A stretch of DNA of 64,000 bases. Source: Aliidiomarina soli. Its GTDB lineage: Bacteria; Pseudomonadota; Gammaproteobacteria; Enterobacterales; Alteromonadaceae. The stretch covers positions 248,001 through 312,000 of the forward strand of contig NZ_PIPO01000002.1 in NCBI RefSeq assembly GCF_003986975.1, written 5' to 3'. A program made the position numbers and the translations under genes. This document shows, in pieces, positions 52,959-61,737 of this stretch (the first letter of the stretch is position 1; each line of letters begins with the position of its first letter). The notes beneath the pieces are model-generated. The model saw only the letters and a program-made list of their open reading frames with translations, did no database searches and was not told the DNA's origin.

Positions 52959-54208
52959 GCTGGTTAGATATCCGTCGTGAAACCACGTTTGTTTTACGTC
53001 GAAAAAGCGTTGTTATTTTACTGATATCCGGGCTGGTGTTATCACTATTTTCGGTCTGGACCGGCAGCATGGATGTGGCTCAGCAACGAGCAACCATTGA
53101 GCGCCTGCTCGAAGCAGATAAACAGGATCGCGAAGAAGTCATACAAAAGCATAGCGGCTATGGCGAAGCCGCTTATTACAGCTTTCATTTAACCTATGCC
53201 GAGCCCTCATCTTTGGCATTTGCGGCATTAGGTGTAAGAGATGTCTATCCCTGGAAACACCGGGTAAGAATGCTTGCATTAGAAGGGCAAATTCACGAAT
53301 CTGATACGCAAAACCCAGAGCTAGCATTGGCTGGACGAATTGATTTTGCCTTTGTTATTGCAGTATTTGCGCCGCTACTGTTGATTCTTCTACTCCACGA
53401 TATGCGCGCCTCAGAACGCGCGGCCGGTCGTCATGACTTTTTGACGGTTACCGCCAGAAGCAGCTTTTGGCTGCTGCGTGCTGGCTTTATCGTTACAGCA
53501 CTATGGCTGGCATTAATTATTCCCTTTATTGGCGGCGCCATAGTAAACGGTGTTTCAGCTAGCCTTATCTCGTTAGTCGCATTAACGGTAGCTGTTTATC
53601 TGCTCGGCTGGGCAGCTCTGTGTTACTGGGTATCGCGTTTTAGGTTCCCGGCACCGGTGTTGGCTTCTTTCCTGTTGGGCGTTTGGCTACTCACGAGTTT
53701 TATCATACCCGCTGTGGGTGATGTGGTTATCGAAGAAACTTATCAGGGCCCAGCAGGTGGAGATATATTAATGACCCAGCGCGAAGCCGTGAATGCTGCC
53801 TGGGATCTTCCCCATCACATAACAATGGATGCCTTTGAGGCTTCTCATCCGCAGTGGGAAGGTAAAACACAGACCAGTAGCCTGTTTGAATGGAAGTGGT
53901 ATTACGCCTTCCAACAAATTGGCGATGAAAAAGCGCGACCACTTTCGCAAGCCTACCAACAAACCGCTGAAGATAGATACAACGCCGCCGGATGGGTCGC
54001 GTGGCTATCGCCTGCGACGCTTCTGCAGCGCACACTTACCCATTGGGCGCAAACCGATGCACCTGCTGCGTGGCAGTACGAACGGGATGTCAGAGAATTT
54101 CATGCTGAACTCCGTCATTTTTACTACCCGCTTTTATTTAATGGCAGGGAATATAGTGCGGCAGCGTTAGAAGAAAGACCCACATTTAAACCTAACGCGG
54201 ATGATTAA
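52955..54208 (+). CDS. ABC-2 permease with large extracytoplasmic domain (2)
   Basis: 417-aa permease, paralogue of the preceding protein. N-terminal helix, external segment (about 40-130), then a bundle of about five helices (LLILLLHDMRASERAAGRHD marks the cytosolic coupling region) and a second external region with QREAVNAAWDLPHHITMDAF. It overlaps the upstream permease by 4 nt. It has no C-terminal final helix visible, so it ends outside or in a short tail, unlike its partner. Confidence 0.88.
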   Translation: MSWLDIRRETTFVLRRKSVVILLISGLVLSLFSVWTGSMDVAQQRATIERLLEADKQDREEVIQKHSGYGEAAYYSFHLTYAEPSSLAFAALGVRDVYPWKHRVRMLALEGQIHESDTQNPELALAGRIDFAFVIAVFAPLLLILLLHDMRASERAAGRHDFLTVTARSSFWLLRAGFIVTALWLALIIPFIGGAIVNGVSASLISLVALTVAVYLLGWAALCYWVSRFRFPAPVLASFLLGVWLLTSFIIPAVGDVVIEETYQGPAGGDILMTQREAVNAAWDLPHHITMDAFEASHPQWEGKTQTSSLFEWKWYYAFQQIGDEKARPLSQAYQQTAEDRYNAAGWVAWLSPATLLQRTLTHWAQTDAPAAWQYERDVREFHAELRHFYYPLLFNGREYSAAALEERPTFKPNADD

Positions 54209-54263
54209 CTTACAGCCGACCCATGTGGCATTTATCAGCATTATTTCAGGAGTTCCAAATTTT

Positions 54264-55313
54264 ATGGTTAGTCTACAACTGTCCCGCTTATTAAATACAT
54301 GCGCTATTGTCGTACTCTGTGCTTTTAGTCTCAATGCCAAGGCAAAGGAGCCTTTCGAGCTAGTCGGAGTAACCACCGCGGCCGGCGAAAAACAATCGTA
54401 TATCGCGGAAGAAGGTAACGTCAGACTACCGGTTACGGTGGTGAATGGCGCTCACCCTGGGCCCGTACTCTTGTTAGCAGCCGGGACTCACGGTGACGAG
54501 TTTCCAGCCATGTTCGCGTTGCAAAAGCTTGCTGAGGAGCTCGATGCTAACACTGTTAAGGGGACGGTGATTCTATTGCATCTGGCGAACCTGGATGGCT
54601 TTCATGGCCGCCGGCTCGCACTCAACCCAAACGATGAAAAAAACCTGAACCGAGAGTTTCCAGGCAGTAGCACCGGTACTGCAACGGAGCAGATTGCGGA
54701 GCTGTTGACTCGTGAGTTTATCAGTCGAATTGATTTCTTTGTCGATATGCACTCAGGCAGTTCAAACCAGAAGTTACTTAACCATGTGTATTCGCCATTT
54801 GTCGGCGACGACGAACTGGACGAGCTGACCTTCGAGTTCGCCAAAGCGACGGGAATGCAGCATATTGTTATGTACGGCGACAGACCAACCGATCCCGCAA
54901 ACTCAATCTCTTTTCCCAACACCGCCATGACTCGAGGCAAGCCCGGCCTCACGACTGAAATTGGGCATCTTGCCGAGCGCGATCAGGAATCGATTGATTT
55001 CGCCTACGAAGTGGCAAAAAACAGTATGTTCTTTCTTGATATGTTACCTGGTCAAACAGCGCCTCATCAGGAAGCTGTGATCTATGAAGATATTCAATAT
55101 ACGCAAAGCAACTATGATGGTTTTTTCACGCCCCTGGTGACTATAGGGGATAGCGTAACGCGCGGCGCTGAAGTTGGTGTGGTCATTGATTATTTCGGTA
55201 ATGAGGTGCAGACGTTAGCAGCACCTGTGGATGGCACAGTGTTGATGATTAATGAAACGCCGCCAATAAGAAAAGACGAATCGCCAGTTGCTATCGGTGT
55301 TCCTCAGCAATAA
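54264..55313 (+). CDS. secreted zinc deacylase (succinylglutamate desuccinylase/aspartoacylase type)
   Basis: 349 aa from ATG 54264 (AGGAG 9 nt upstream); the longer reading from 54201 has no reason. A signal peptide is present (LLNTCAIVVLCAFSLNAKA). Zinc site: GTHGDEFPAMFAL (His and Glu) and FVDMHSGSS (His); the catalytic Glu lies in GLTTEIGHL. Cytoplasmic relatives remove acyl groups from N-acyl amino acids; an exported one next to a TonB receptor should deacylate an incoming or outgoing small molecule. No known substrate. Confidence 0.88.
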   Translation: MVSLQLSRLLNTCAIVVLCAFSLNAKAKEPFELVGVTTAAGEKQSYIAEEGNVRLPVTVVNGAHPGPVLLLAAGTHGDEFPAMFALQKLAEELDANTVKGTVILLHLANLDGFHGRRLALNPNDEKNLNREFPGSSTGTATEQIAELLTREFISRIDFFVDMHSGSSNQKLLNHVYSPFVGDDELDELTFEFAKATGMQHIVMYGDRPTDPANSISFPNTAMTRGKPGLTTEIGHLAERDQESIDFAYEVAKNSMFFLDMLPGQTAPHQEAVIYEDIQYTQSNYDGFFTPLVTIGDSVTRGAEVGVVIDYFGNEVQTLAAPVDGTVLMINETPPIRKDESPVAIGVPQQ

Positions 55314-55387
55314 CCCAGTCAGACTCATATTTTTAAGTGAAGCGGTATCAGGTAACGCTTCTCCCGTTCCTTTATTGAGAAGAAGAC

Positions 55388-57502
55388 ATGAAGAAGTTGT
55401 GTATATACTCACTGTTGCTCGTTGCTGCGAATGCAACTGCCCAAAGCGATGTCAATCAAGAGCCAGAAAGCAACCAGGCTATTGAGCGCATTCAAGTTAG
55501 AGAACACCGAATGCCGTACCGCGGCAATGTTCCCCTGGTTGAGACACCGCAGGCGATCGACCGTATTAATGCCGACACCTTGAGTAACGAGGGCATTACG
55601 CGGTTTATCGATGCATTAGATTTTTCACCGAGCGTTGTTAGACAGAATAATTCGGGCGGTATGTTCGACAGTTTTGCCGTTCGTGGCTTTTCCGGGGACG
55701 AAAATAACCCTACCGGCTACCTGATAAATGGTTTTAACGTACGCGGCTATAGCGGGAACAGAAGCACCGTTAATATTGAAACAATAGAGGTAATGAAGGG
55801 GCCGGGTTCAGCGTTGTATGGTCAGGGCGAACCAGGTGGCACCATCAATATTATCACTAAAAAACCACGATTCGCTGAGCAAGGTTATATTCAGGGGACT
55901 TTGGGAAATTACGATAAGAAACAGTTTGAGTTCGATTATACTAACGGTATCAATGATGTGAGTGCTTTCCGTATTAATGGCTCATACGAAGACTCTGATA
56001 CCTATCGAGACAATGTTTTCATTAGAAATTTAAACTTAAGCCCCTCCTTACTATGGAATATTTCTGACACAACTAATTTAACTTATGAAATGGAAATTCT
56101 TGACCAGGAAAAGCCATTAGACCGTGGCGTTTATATTTTAGACAATGATTTTGATGCGGCTAACCCTGGAGACTTTTATGGTGATATTCGGGATGGTGCT
56201 CATGAAGTTAAAGCCTTGGGTCACCAATTCACGTTAAATCATACACTGAACCAAGACTGGCATGTGTTAGCTGGTTTCTCGTATAGAGATTCATCTTTTA
56301 AAGGCGTCTCCTCAGATACTGAGCTTTCTGACGGCAGACAGTTGATCTATACCGACCCTAACATCTTATCAAGACAGAGAAGAGAGCGAGACTATCAGGC
56401 ACGCGATCTATCTGCACGCTTCGAAGTTAGTGGTAACCTAGAACTTGCAGGCTTCATAAACAATGTGTTGATCGGTTTAGATTATTATAACTATCACTTA
56501 GATACCGATTATAGAGTATGGAGAACAGCTTGGGGCGCGGGTGACACAACCTATAGCATCGATCCTAATAATCCAGAGTACAGGATGGAGCGCCCTGAAG
56601 TGTCACCGACGACATTCACCTCTGAGGAGCAGCAAGGTCTCGGCTTCTATGCTCAGAACCTGATTGAAGTGACTGAAAAGTCGAAATTGTTACTTGGTTT
56701 CAGGGTAGATAGATTTGAACAGGATATTTTGAATAGACTGACTGATGTCACGCAAACTCAGGATCAGACTCAAGTGACACCACGCGTGGGTTTTCTGCAT
56801 AAAATAACCGACAATATTAATTTATACACCAGTTATGCTGAAGGGTTCAGACCCAACCCAGGGTTGGATTCGGATAGAAATGCATTTAATCCAGAAGAAA
56901 CAAAGTCTTTTGATATAGGTGCTAAATGGCAGAATATAGCAGGCCTGTTCTCTGGCAGTCTCGTACTATTTGACGCAGAAAAAACCAATATGCTAACAGC
57001 AGAACCTATTACAGGCCTTTCAGCAACTTTAGGTGAAGTCGAAAGTCGGGGGATAGAGTTCCAACTAAGCACTGATTTAACCAGTAATACAAGTATTCAC
57101 TCGGGGTATAGTTATACCGATGCCAACACAGTCAACGAGGTTATAAATCCCGAGTGGGGCGTGACGGTTCCTGCGGGATCACGGTTAATCAATATTGCGA
57201 AACATTCAGGTTATGTTTCCCTGAATCACTATACTCAATTAATGCAGAAAAACACTTTCTTCGGAGCTACTGTGCGTTATGTCGGTGAGCGTTTAGGAGA
57301 AACTACTGACCCTGACTATATTTTACCCTCATATACCCTGCTTAACTTGTCTGCTTCTATAGAGTTAAACCAACAATTAAGTGTGAAATTAGATATTAAC
57401 AACTTATTTGATGAAGAGTACTTCGAAAATTCATATCACAAGCTATGGACGATGCCGGGCGCTCCTCTCAACTATGGCGTCAGTGTGAAATACCAGTTTT
57501 AA
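55388..57502 (+). CDS. TonB-dependent siderophore-type outer-membrane receptor
   Basis: 704-aa TonB receptor. Signal peptide to about ATAQS; the plug domain contains VETPQAIDRINADTLSNEG and VEVMKGPGSALYGQGEPGG; the barrel runs to the C-terminal YGVSVKYQF. The plug resembles FhuE/FpvA-type siderophore receptors. No N-terminal signalling extension. It is 74 nt after the deacylase in the same direction and is followed by a strong terminator, so it is probably the last gene of the ABC operon. Confidence 0.93.
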   Translation: MKKLCIYSLLLVAANATAQSDVNQEPESNQAIERIQVREHRMPYRGNVPLVETPQAIDRINADTLSNEGITRFIDALDFSPSVVRQNNSGGMFDSFAVRGFSGDENNPTGYLINGFNVRGYSGNRSTVNIETIEVMKGPGSALYGQGEPGGTINIITKKPRFAEQGYIQGTLGNYDKKQFEFDYTNGINDVSAFRINGSYEDSDTYRDNVFIRNLNLSPSLLWNISDTTNLTYEMEILDQEKPLDRGVYILDNDFDAANPGDFYGDIRDGAHEVKALGHQFTLNHTLNQDWHVLAGFSYRDSSFKGVSSDTELSDGRQLIYTDPNILSRQRRERDYQARDLSARFEVSGNLELAGFINNVLIGLDYYNYHLDTDYRVWRTAWGAGDTTYSIDPNNPEYRMERPEVSPTTFTSEEQQGLGFYAQNLIEVTEKSKLLLGFRVDRFEQDILNRLTDVTQTQDQTQVTPRVGFLHKITDNINLYTSYAEGFRPNPGLDSDRNAFNPEETKSFDIGAKWQNIAGLFSGSLVLFDAEKTNMLTAEPITGLSATLGEVESRGIEFQLSTDLTSNTSIHSGYSYTDANTVNEVINPEWGVTVPAGSRLINIAKHSGYVSLNHYTQLMQKNTFFGATVRYVGERLGETTDPDYILPSYTLLNLSASIELNQQLSVKLDINNLFDEEYFENSYHKLWTMPGAPLNYGVSVKYQF

Positions 57503-57561
57503 AAGCTGCTATTTGACTTCAATTCACGACAAAAGCTTTATTTAAGTCTCAAAGACCTGGC

Positions 57562-57591
57562 CCTTAGTGTCGAAAAACTTCGACACTAAGG
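57562..57591 (+). terminator. terminator after the TonB receptor gene
   Basis: CCTTAGTGTCGAA and TTCGACACTAAGG form a perfect 13-bp stem around AAAC, followed by CTTCTGTTT. Strong candidate for the end of the operon starting at 50806. Confidence 0.75.
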
Positions 57592-57600
57592 CTTCTGTTT

Positions 57601-57771
57601 GAGAGTGGTTATGTAGTTGCTGAGACGGATGCCGAGACTTTGACGGGAGATGGTATAACAATTAACAAGGGCCCGCGTGAGGTCGTGTCAGATGATCCTA
57701 AGATCGACCGAGAAAATCGGTTCGGTTCAATTAAATGGCTGGCGGAGATAGAGAAGTATATCGGTGGCTAA
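57601..57771 (+). pseudogene. orphan 56-codon C-terminal ORF of unknown family
   Basis: An open frame without start codon reads ESGYVVAETDAETLTGDG and then ITINKGPREVVSDDP and FGSIKWLAEIEKYIGG before TAA. It has clear protein-like composition, unlike random sequence, yet I do not recognise its family. It overlaps the tail of the tetR gene by 4 nt on the opposite strand. It looks like the end of a gene whose start was removed. Confidence 0.4.
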
Positions 57772-58331
57772 TCCGAGCCTTTTACGCTTATGCCATTCAG
57801 AAACAAATCTACCAGATGCCCAATACGCGATTTCGGTGAGAGGTCATTTTCGATAGCGATGGAAATGGCAGTTACCATGTAAATAAAATCCTCGTAAGTC
57901 ACATCGCGACGAATGGCACCCGCTTCATGTCCACGCTGAAGCAGCCGATGCCCTTCGGCGGTGATAGCATTACAACCGGGCGTTCCGCACTGGATAACAG
58001 TGCCAATCGAAGTAGCAAGGTTCTGATAAGTGCTCATGTCCCTAGCAAGATCTTCAAGATAAGCTCGTACCGCGTCGCCTGGAGCCAAATCCGGGTCGCG
58101 CGCACGGCTGTTCTCCGCCAGCGATAAGAAACGCTCATTACTAGTAGCGGCCAAAAGTGCCTCACGCGTGGGAAAGCGACGATAAAGCGTACCGATACCG
58201 ACGCCGGCGCGCTTGGCAACTTCTTCCAGCGCAACCCCCGCTCCTTTTTCCTGAAAAAGATCTTCGGCGGCAGTAAGTATAAGTTCGCGATTTTTCTTCG
58301 CATCAGCCCGGAGGGCAGGTTCATTATTCAA
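57768..58331 (-). CDS. TetR-family transcriptional regulator
   Basis: 187-aa TetR regulator. HTH: RELILTAAEDLFQEKGAG and EEVAKRAGVGIGTLYRRFPT. The start is taken as TTG 58331, because GAGGA lies 7-8 nt upstream and the ATG at 58391 would lie beyond a divergent operator. It is divergent from an SDR gene; two copies of the operator TTAAGTGGAG lie between them. Confidence 0.88.
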   Translation of the reverse strand: MNNEPALRADAKKNRELILTAAEDLFQEKGAGVALEEVAKRAGVGIGTLYRRFPTREALLAATSNERFLSLAENSRARDPDLAPGDAVRAYLEDLARDMSTYQNLATSIGTVIQCGTPGCNAITAEGHRLLQRGHEAGAIRRDVTYEDFIYMVTAISIAIENDLSPKSRIGHLVDLFLNGISVKGSD

Positions 58332-58351
58332 TTTTTTTCCTCTGTTCCTTG

Positions 58352-58400
58352 TTAAGTGGAGCTTACCTCCATATATTAAGTGGAGCAACACTCCACTTAA
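58352..58400. promoter_or_regulatory. two TetR operators between tetR and the SDR gene
   Basis: TTAAGTGGAG-CAACA-CTCCACTTAA (58376-58400) is a perfect 10-bp-arm palindrome. A second copy at 58352-58376 keeps the left arm TTAAGTGGAG fully and the start of the right arm (CTCCA). Their centres are 24 bp apart, so two dimers would sit on nearly the same helix face. Confidence 0.75.
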
Positions 58401-58419
58401 TTAAGAAAGGTACTAGAAA

Positions 58420-59163
58420 ATGACGAAACGCTTCGAAAACAAAGTCGTGGTGATAACGGGCGGCAGCGACGGCATCGGCCTCGCAACGGCGAAACTTTTC
58501 GCCATCGAAGGTGCGCACGTGTACATCACAGGGCGCCGACAAGAACTACTCGACGAAGCTGTAAAAGAGATCGGCCACGGGGCGGTCGGCGTGCCGGGTG
58601 ACGTGACCAACTCTGCCGACGTCGCTCGGCTTTACGAACGGATCCAACGCGATCACCAAAAAGTCGATGTCGTGTTTGCCAATGCAGGCATTTACGAGGT
58701 CGTTCCACTCGATGTGATTGATGATACGCATTTCGACTCGACCTTCAACGTCAATGTTAAAGGCATGGTGTTCACTGTGCAAAAAGCACTACCGCTGATG
58801 ACAGCGGGAAGTACTGTCGTCCTCAACGGCTCCATCGCTGGCAGTAAAGGCCTGCCAGGCCAATCTCTTTATAACGCCAGTAAGGCAGCAGTGCGCTCTT
58901 TCGCCCGAAGCTGGACGAATGACCTTAAGGAGCGAGGCATCCGCGTGAACGTGGTCTCGCCCGGTGGAACAGAAACACGCCTGATACGAAGCTACCTCGA
59001 CTCGCAACCGGAAGTCGAAGAGGCGCTAAATAAAAGCGTCCCGCTTGGGCGGTTGGGGGAACCTAATGAAGTAGCAAGAGCAGTCCTCTTCCTTGCATCA
59101 AGCGAGAGTAGCTTTGTCGCTGGACATGAACTTTTTGTCGATGGTGGCGTTGCTGCGGTTTAG
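58420..59163 (+). CDS. short-chain dehydrogenase/reductase
   Basis: 247-aa SDR of the classical type. Cofactor loop TGGSDGIG (about 11-18), NAG motif FANAGIY, catalytic Tyr-Lys in SLYNASKAAV and the ending AGHELFVDGGVAAV. Classical NAD(P)(H)-dependent oxidoreductase; substrate unknown. Induced from the divergent TetR operator region. AGAAAGG precedes the ATG. Confidence 0.93.
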   Translation: MTKRFENKVVVITGGSDGIGLATAKLFAIEGAHVYITGRRQELLDEAVKEIGHGAVGVPGDVTNSADVARLYERIQRDHQKVDVVFANAGIYEVVPLDVIDDTHFDSTFNVNVKGMVFTVQKALPLMTAGSTVVLNGSIAGSKGLPGQSLYNASKAAVRSFARSWTNDLKERGIRVNVVSPGGTETRLIRSYLDSQPEVEEALNKSVPLGRLGEPNEVARAVLFLASSESSFVAGHELFVDGGVAAV

Positions 59164-59281
59164 GCGTCGAGCAATTCTAGTCACTCAGCAAGCGGAATAG
59201 ACTGCAGAGGCTGAAACACTTCTATCTGTGCCTGCGGTCCGCAGCAACAATCGCGTATATAAAGGAACTTCTGACTGGCTT

Positions 59282-59322
59282 CCCCCGGAAATAACTCATT
59301 TTATCAAAGAGATTTCCGGGGG
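59282..59322. terminator. terminator between convergent SDR and S41 genes
   Basis: CCCCCGGAAAT and ATTTCCGGGGG make an 11-bp perfect stem around a 19-nt loop, in the 163-bp gap between two convergent genes. It probably serves both. Confidence 0.7.
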
Positions 59323-59326
59323 AGTT

Positions 59327-60556
59327 TCACAGCTGAAAATGTTCCAGTGCCCTCACTAAAACGACATCTAAACCTTTTTCATACTCTTCCCAAGACTGGG
59401 TAACTAACTCCTCAGGATATACCGCGTCCGTTGGTTTTTCTAAAAAGGGATAGTAGCGAATCGAGAGACTCAGTTTCCGCTTAGAATTGGGTAATTCAAA
59501 ACGATAACTTTCAGAAAAGTGATTCGGATCTCCGCCTGTCGGTTCACCTATTACCGTTGCATTAAAAAGCTGTTTAAATTGAACGACGTTGCTCATTGCG
59601 GCTGAAAAAGTGTGTCCATCTGTCAGCAGAACAGCGCCTGTGAGCCAATCAAATTGCTTCAGTGGCAACAGGCAGGACGAAAAAGCTAACCCGGTGTAAA
59701 AATTACCACCACCGTTACCACGAAAATCAATGATTAGGTACCGGGCATTGCTGGATTCAAGCCTTGATTGCAGGGCATCACAATTATCAAGCACGTCCGC
59801 TAAATCAGGATAGCGCCGAAAACGAAAATATGCGGTAGTTTCATCGACTATATCAAGCTGTATCCCAGGCATAGCTATGTCCTGCATTGCGAGAGCAGGC
59901 GTACGGGATTGATAAGGAGACTCTATTTGCCCGAATAATGCCATTGAAATTGGCTCGATATGATGCGTAGAAAATGAGTTACCTCTCTTAGTGACGAACT
60001 CTGCTTCCTCACCATCAGCCACAATTCCCAGGCCTGCTAAAAGTTTGGCCAACGTCAGATGGAATTCAAAACTGGTTTTTTCACTAAACTGATTATCTAC
60101 TCCGGAAAGGTGATGTTTTAGTTGCTCATACAAGCCGGCTGTGGGCACGTTATTGATGCTAACCAGCTCACTACCAAGTAAGTGTTCATAATCTTCAGTT
60201 GCCGCTATTATCCGCAGCTCGTCGCCAAAGTACTTAAATCGCAGAGGAAAATGGCGGTGAGGGCCTGACATCATAAAATAGTTACTGTGGCCGTCACCAA
60301 GCGCAGATGTTATGCCCATTAACCTGGTTTCTATTTGAATTTCGGAAAGGGTATCGAGTTCTGTTTTTAATGTTGCAATCCGCTGATCGAACTCTTCTTC
60401 AGATAGTGTATGGAATGGATTTAGGTGCTTTGTTTTAACCTGTTCAACGTAAAAGTCGATATCGTCCGCCCATTCCGTCACTTGCTGTGTGGGCAATGCA
60501 ATCGCTTGAGTGCAGCAGAGTGTAAATAGGCATATTAGACTGAGAAATCGTTTCAC
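59327..60556 (-). CDS. S41-family (tail-specific-like) peptidase, exported
   Basis: 409-aa protein with signal peptide MKRFLSLICLFTLCCTQA. The S41 core contains YLIIDFRGNGGGNFYTGLAF and TDGHTFSAAMSNVV with the likely catalytic Ser. No PDZ domain is apparent, which sets it apart from CtpA-type proteases. N-terminal Tricorn-like region DDIDFYVEQVKTKHLNPFHT. Its start overlaps the stop of the GlxA-type regulator (4 nt), an odd partner for a protease, implying the regulator controls it directly. Confidence 0.85.
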   Translation of the reverse strand: MKRFLSLICLFTLCCTQAIALPTQQVTEWADDIDFYVEQVKTKHLNPFHTLSEEEFDQRIATLKTELDTLSEIQIETRLMGITSALGDGHSNYFMMSGPHRHFPLRFKYFGDELRIIAATEDYEHLLGSELVSINNVPTAGLYEQLKHHLSGVDNQFSEKTSFEFHLTLAKLLAGLGIVADGEEAEFVTKRGNSFSTHHIEPISMALFGQIESPYQSRTPALAMQDIAMPGIQLDIVDETTAYFRFRRYPDLADVLDNCDALQSRLESSNARYLIIDFRGNGGGNFYTGLAFSSCLLPLKQFDWLTGAVLLTDGHTFSAAMSNVVQFKQLFNATVIGEPTGGDPNHFSESYRFELPNSKRKLSLSIRYYPFLEKPTDAVYPEELVTQSWEEYEKGLDVVLVRALEHFQL

Positions 60557-61503
60557 GAGTGAATTCCTTTTGTGAAGGTTGAAGGTGAAACAGAGAACTG
60601 CCGATAGAATGCCCGACGGAAACTATCATAACTGTTAAAGCCTATGCGATGAGCAACGTGCTTTACGCTTATGTTTTCGCTTCCCAACAAGTCCCGAGCA
60701 TAGTTGAGCTTCAACTGTTTAAAGAATGCGCTTGGCGTGCAGTTCAGGTGTTGTTTGAAGATACGGGTAACCTGTCTTTCACTGAGATTAATAAAGCTTG
60801 CCATGTCACTGACACTTACTGGTCTGTCTACATGTTGAGCGAGCCAGTCAAGAAGAGGGGAGAGTTTAAAGCTTTCGCCTGATTGTAGCTGTAGCATGTC
60901 GGAAAACTGGTTCTGTGACCCAGCACGTTGCACATATACGACCAACTCTTTTGCTACCTTAGCGGCCACTGCATTGCCATGATCCTGACGAATGATAGCA
61001 AGCGCTAAATCAACTCCGGACAATACTCCTGCCGACGACCATATGTTTCCGCTATTCACAAATAAGGGTTCCGTTTGGACGTCAATTCCAGGACTGCGAC
61101 GCGCCAAATCATCACAGTGCCGCCAGTGAGAAGTGACTGTAAGCGGCCGGTCTGGAAACAACTTCGCGAGGACAAACGCACCGGTACAAATACTGAATAC
61201 TCGCTTTGCTTTAACAGCGACTTCGCGCAGTTGTGCAAGCTGTTTTACGCTCACGGGTAACGTACGCATGCCATTACCACCACAAATAATTAGGTCATCT
61301 AATTCAAACTCGTCATCCAGGCACAAATCAGCTTGCAACTGCTGTCCATAAACGGTTTTCACCGTGCCTTTTTGTAAGCCCAATAAGCTGGCCTTGTATG
61401 CATTGGGTACAAACGTGTTTGTCTCCATAAAAGCATCCAGAGGACCGAATAAGTCCAATGCCTGAAAACCATTTGCGATAAAAAATACTTGATGAACTGT
61501 CAT
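60553..61503 (-). CDS. GlxA-type regulator (DJ-1/PfpI + AraC HTH)
   Basis: 316 aa from ATG 61503 (GGAGGAGATCA upstream). N-terminal DJ-1/PfpI-like half with IICGGNGMR and FSICTGAFVLAKLF (nucleophile Cys in the elbow ICTGA); C-terminal AraC HTH FINLSERQVTRIFKQHLNC and GFNSYDSFRRAFYRQF. Such proteins are activators with a degenerate amidotransferase domain; sensing of small molecules is inferred. Stop overlaps the S41 start by 4 nt. Confidence 0.92.
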   Translation of the reverse strand: MTVHQVFFIANGFQALDLFGPLDAFMETNTFVPNAYKASLLGLQKGTVKTVYGQQLQADLCLDDEFELDDLIICGGNGMRTLPVSVKQLAQLREVAVKAKRVFSICTGAFVLAKLFPDRPLTVTSHWRHCDDLARRSPGIDVQTEPLFVNSGNIWSSAGVLSGVDLALAIIRQDHGNAVAAKVAKELVVYVQRAGSQNQFSDMLQLQSGESFKLSPLLDWLAQHVDRPVSVSDMASFINLSERQVTRIFKQHLNCTPSAFFKQLKLNYARDLLGSENISVKHVAHRIGFNSYDSFRRAFYRQFSVSPSTFTKGIHS

Positions 61504-61664
61504 TGATCTCCTCCATAAGCCCAATGTACGGGAAATAGCGGTGGCAGTTAATTCCTAAATACGACAAAAAAAGACATCAGAGGAAAAGTCTGCTGTGGGA
61601 GAGTCTCGCGGGTGAAGTTTGCTGGGGTATCAGGACGAGAAATGGCACCTACATGACAGAGTAA

Positions 61665-61682
61665 TGTCGTGACAGTGTCGTG
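61665..61682. promoter_or_regulatory. direct repeat before the XRE gene
   Basis: TGTCGTG occurs twice at an 11-bp period (61665-61671, 61676-61682), about 55 nt before the XRE start. It may be a same-face operator for XRE or GlxA. Short and unproven. Confidence 0.3.
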
Positions 61683-61737
61683 GGTTCTTCGCTATGGTTT
61701 AATTCAAATAAACGGGCGAAAAAGCTGAGCAACATCT

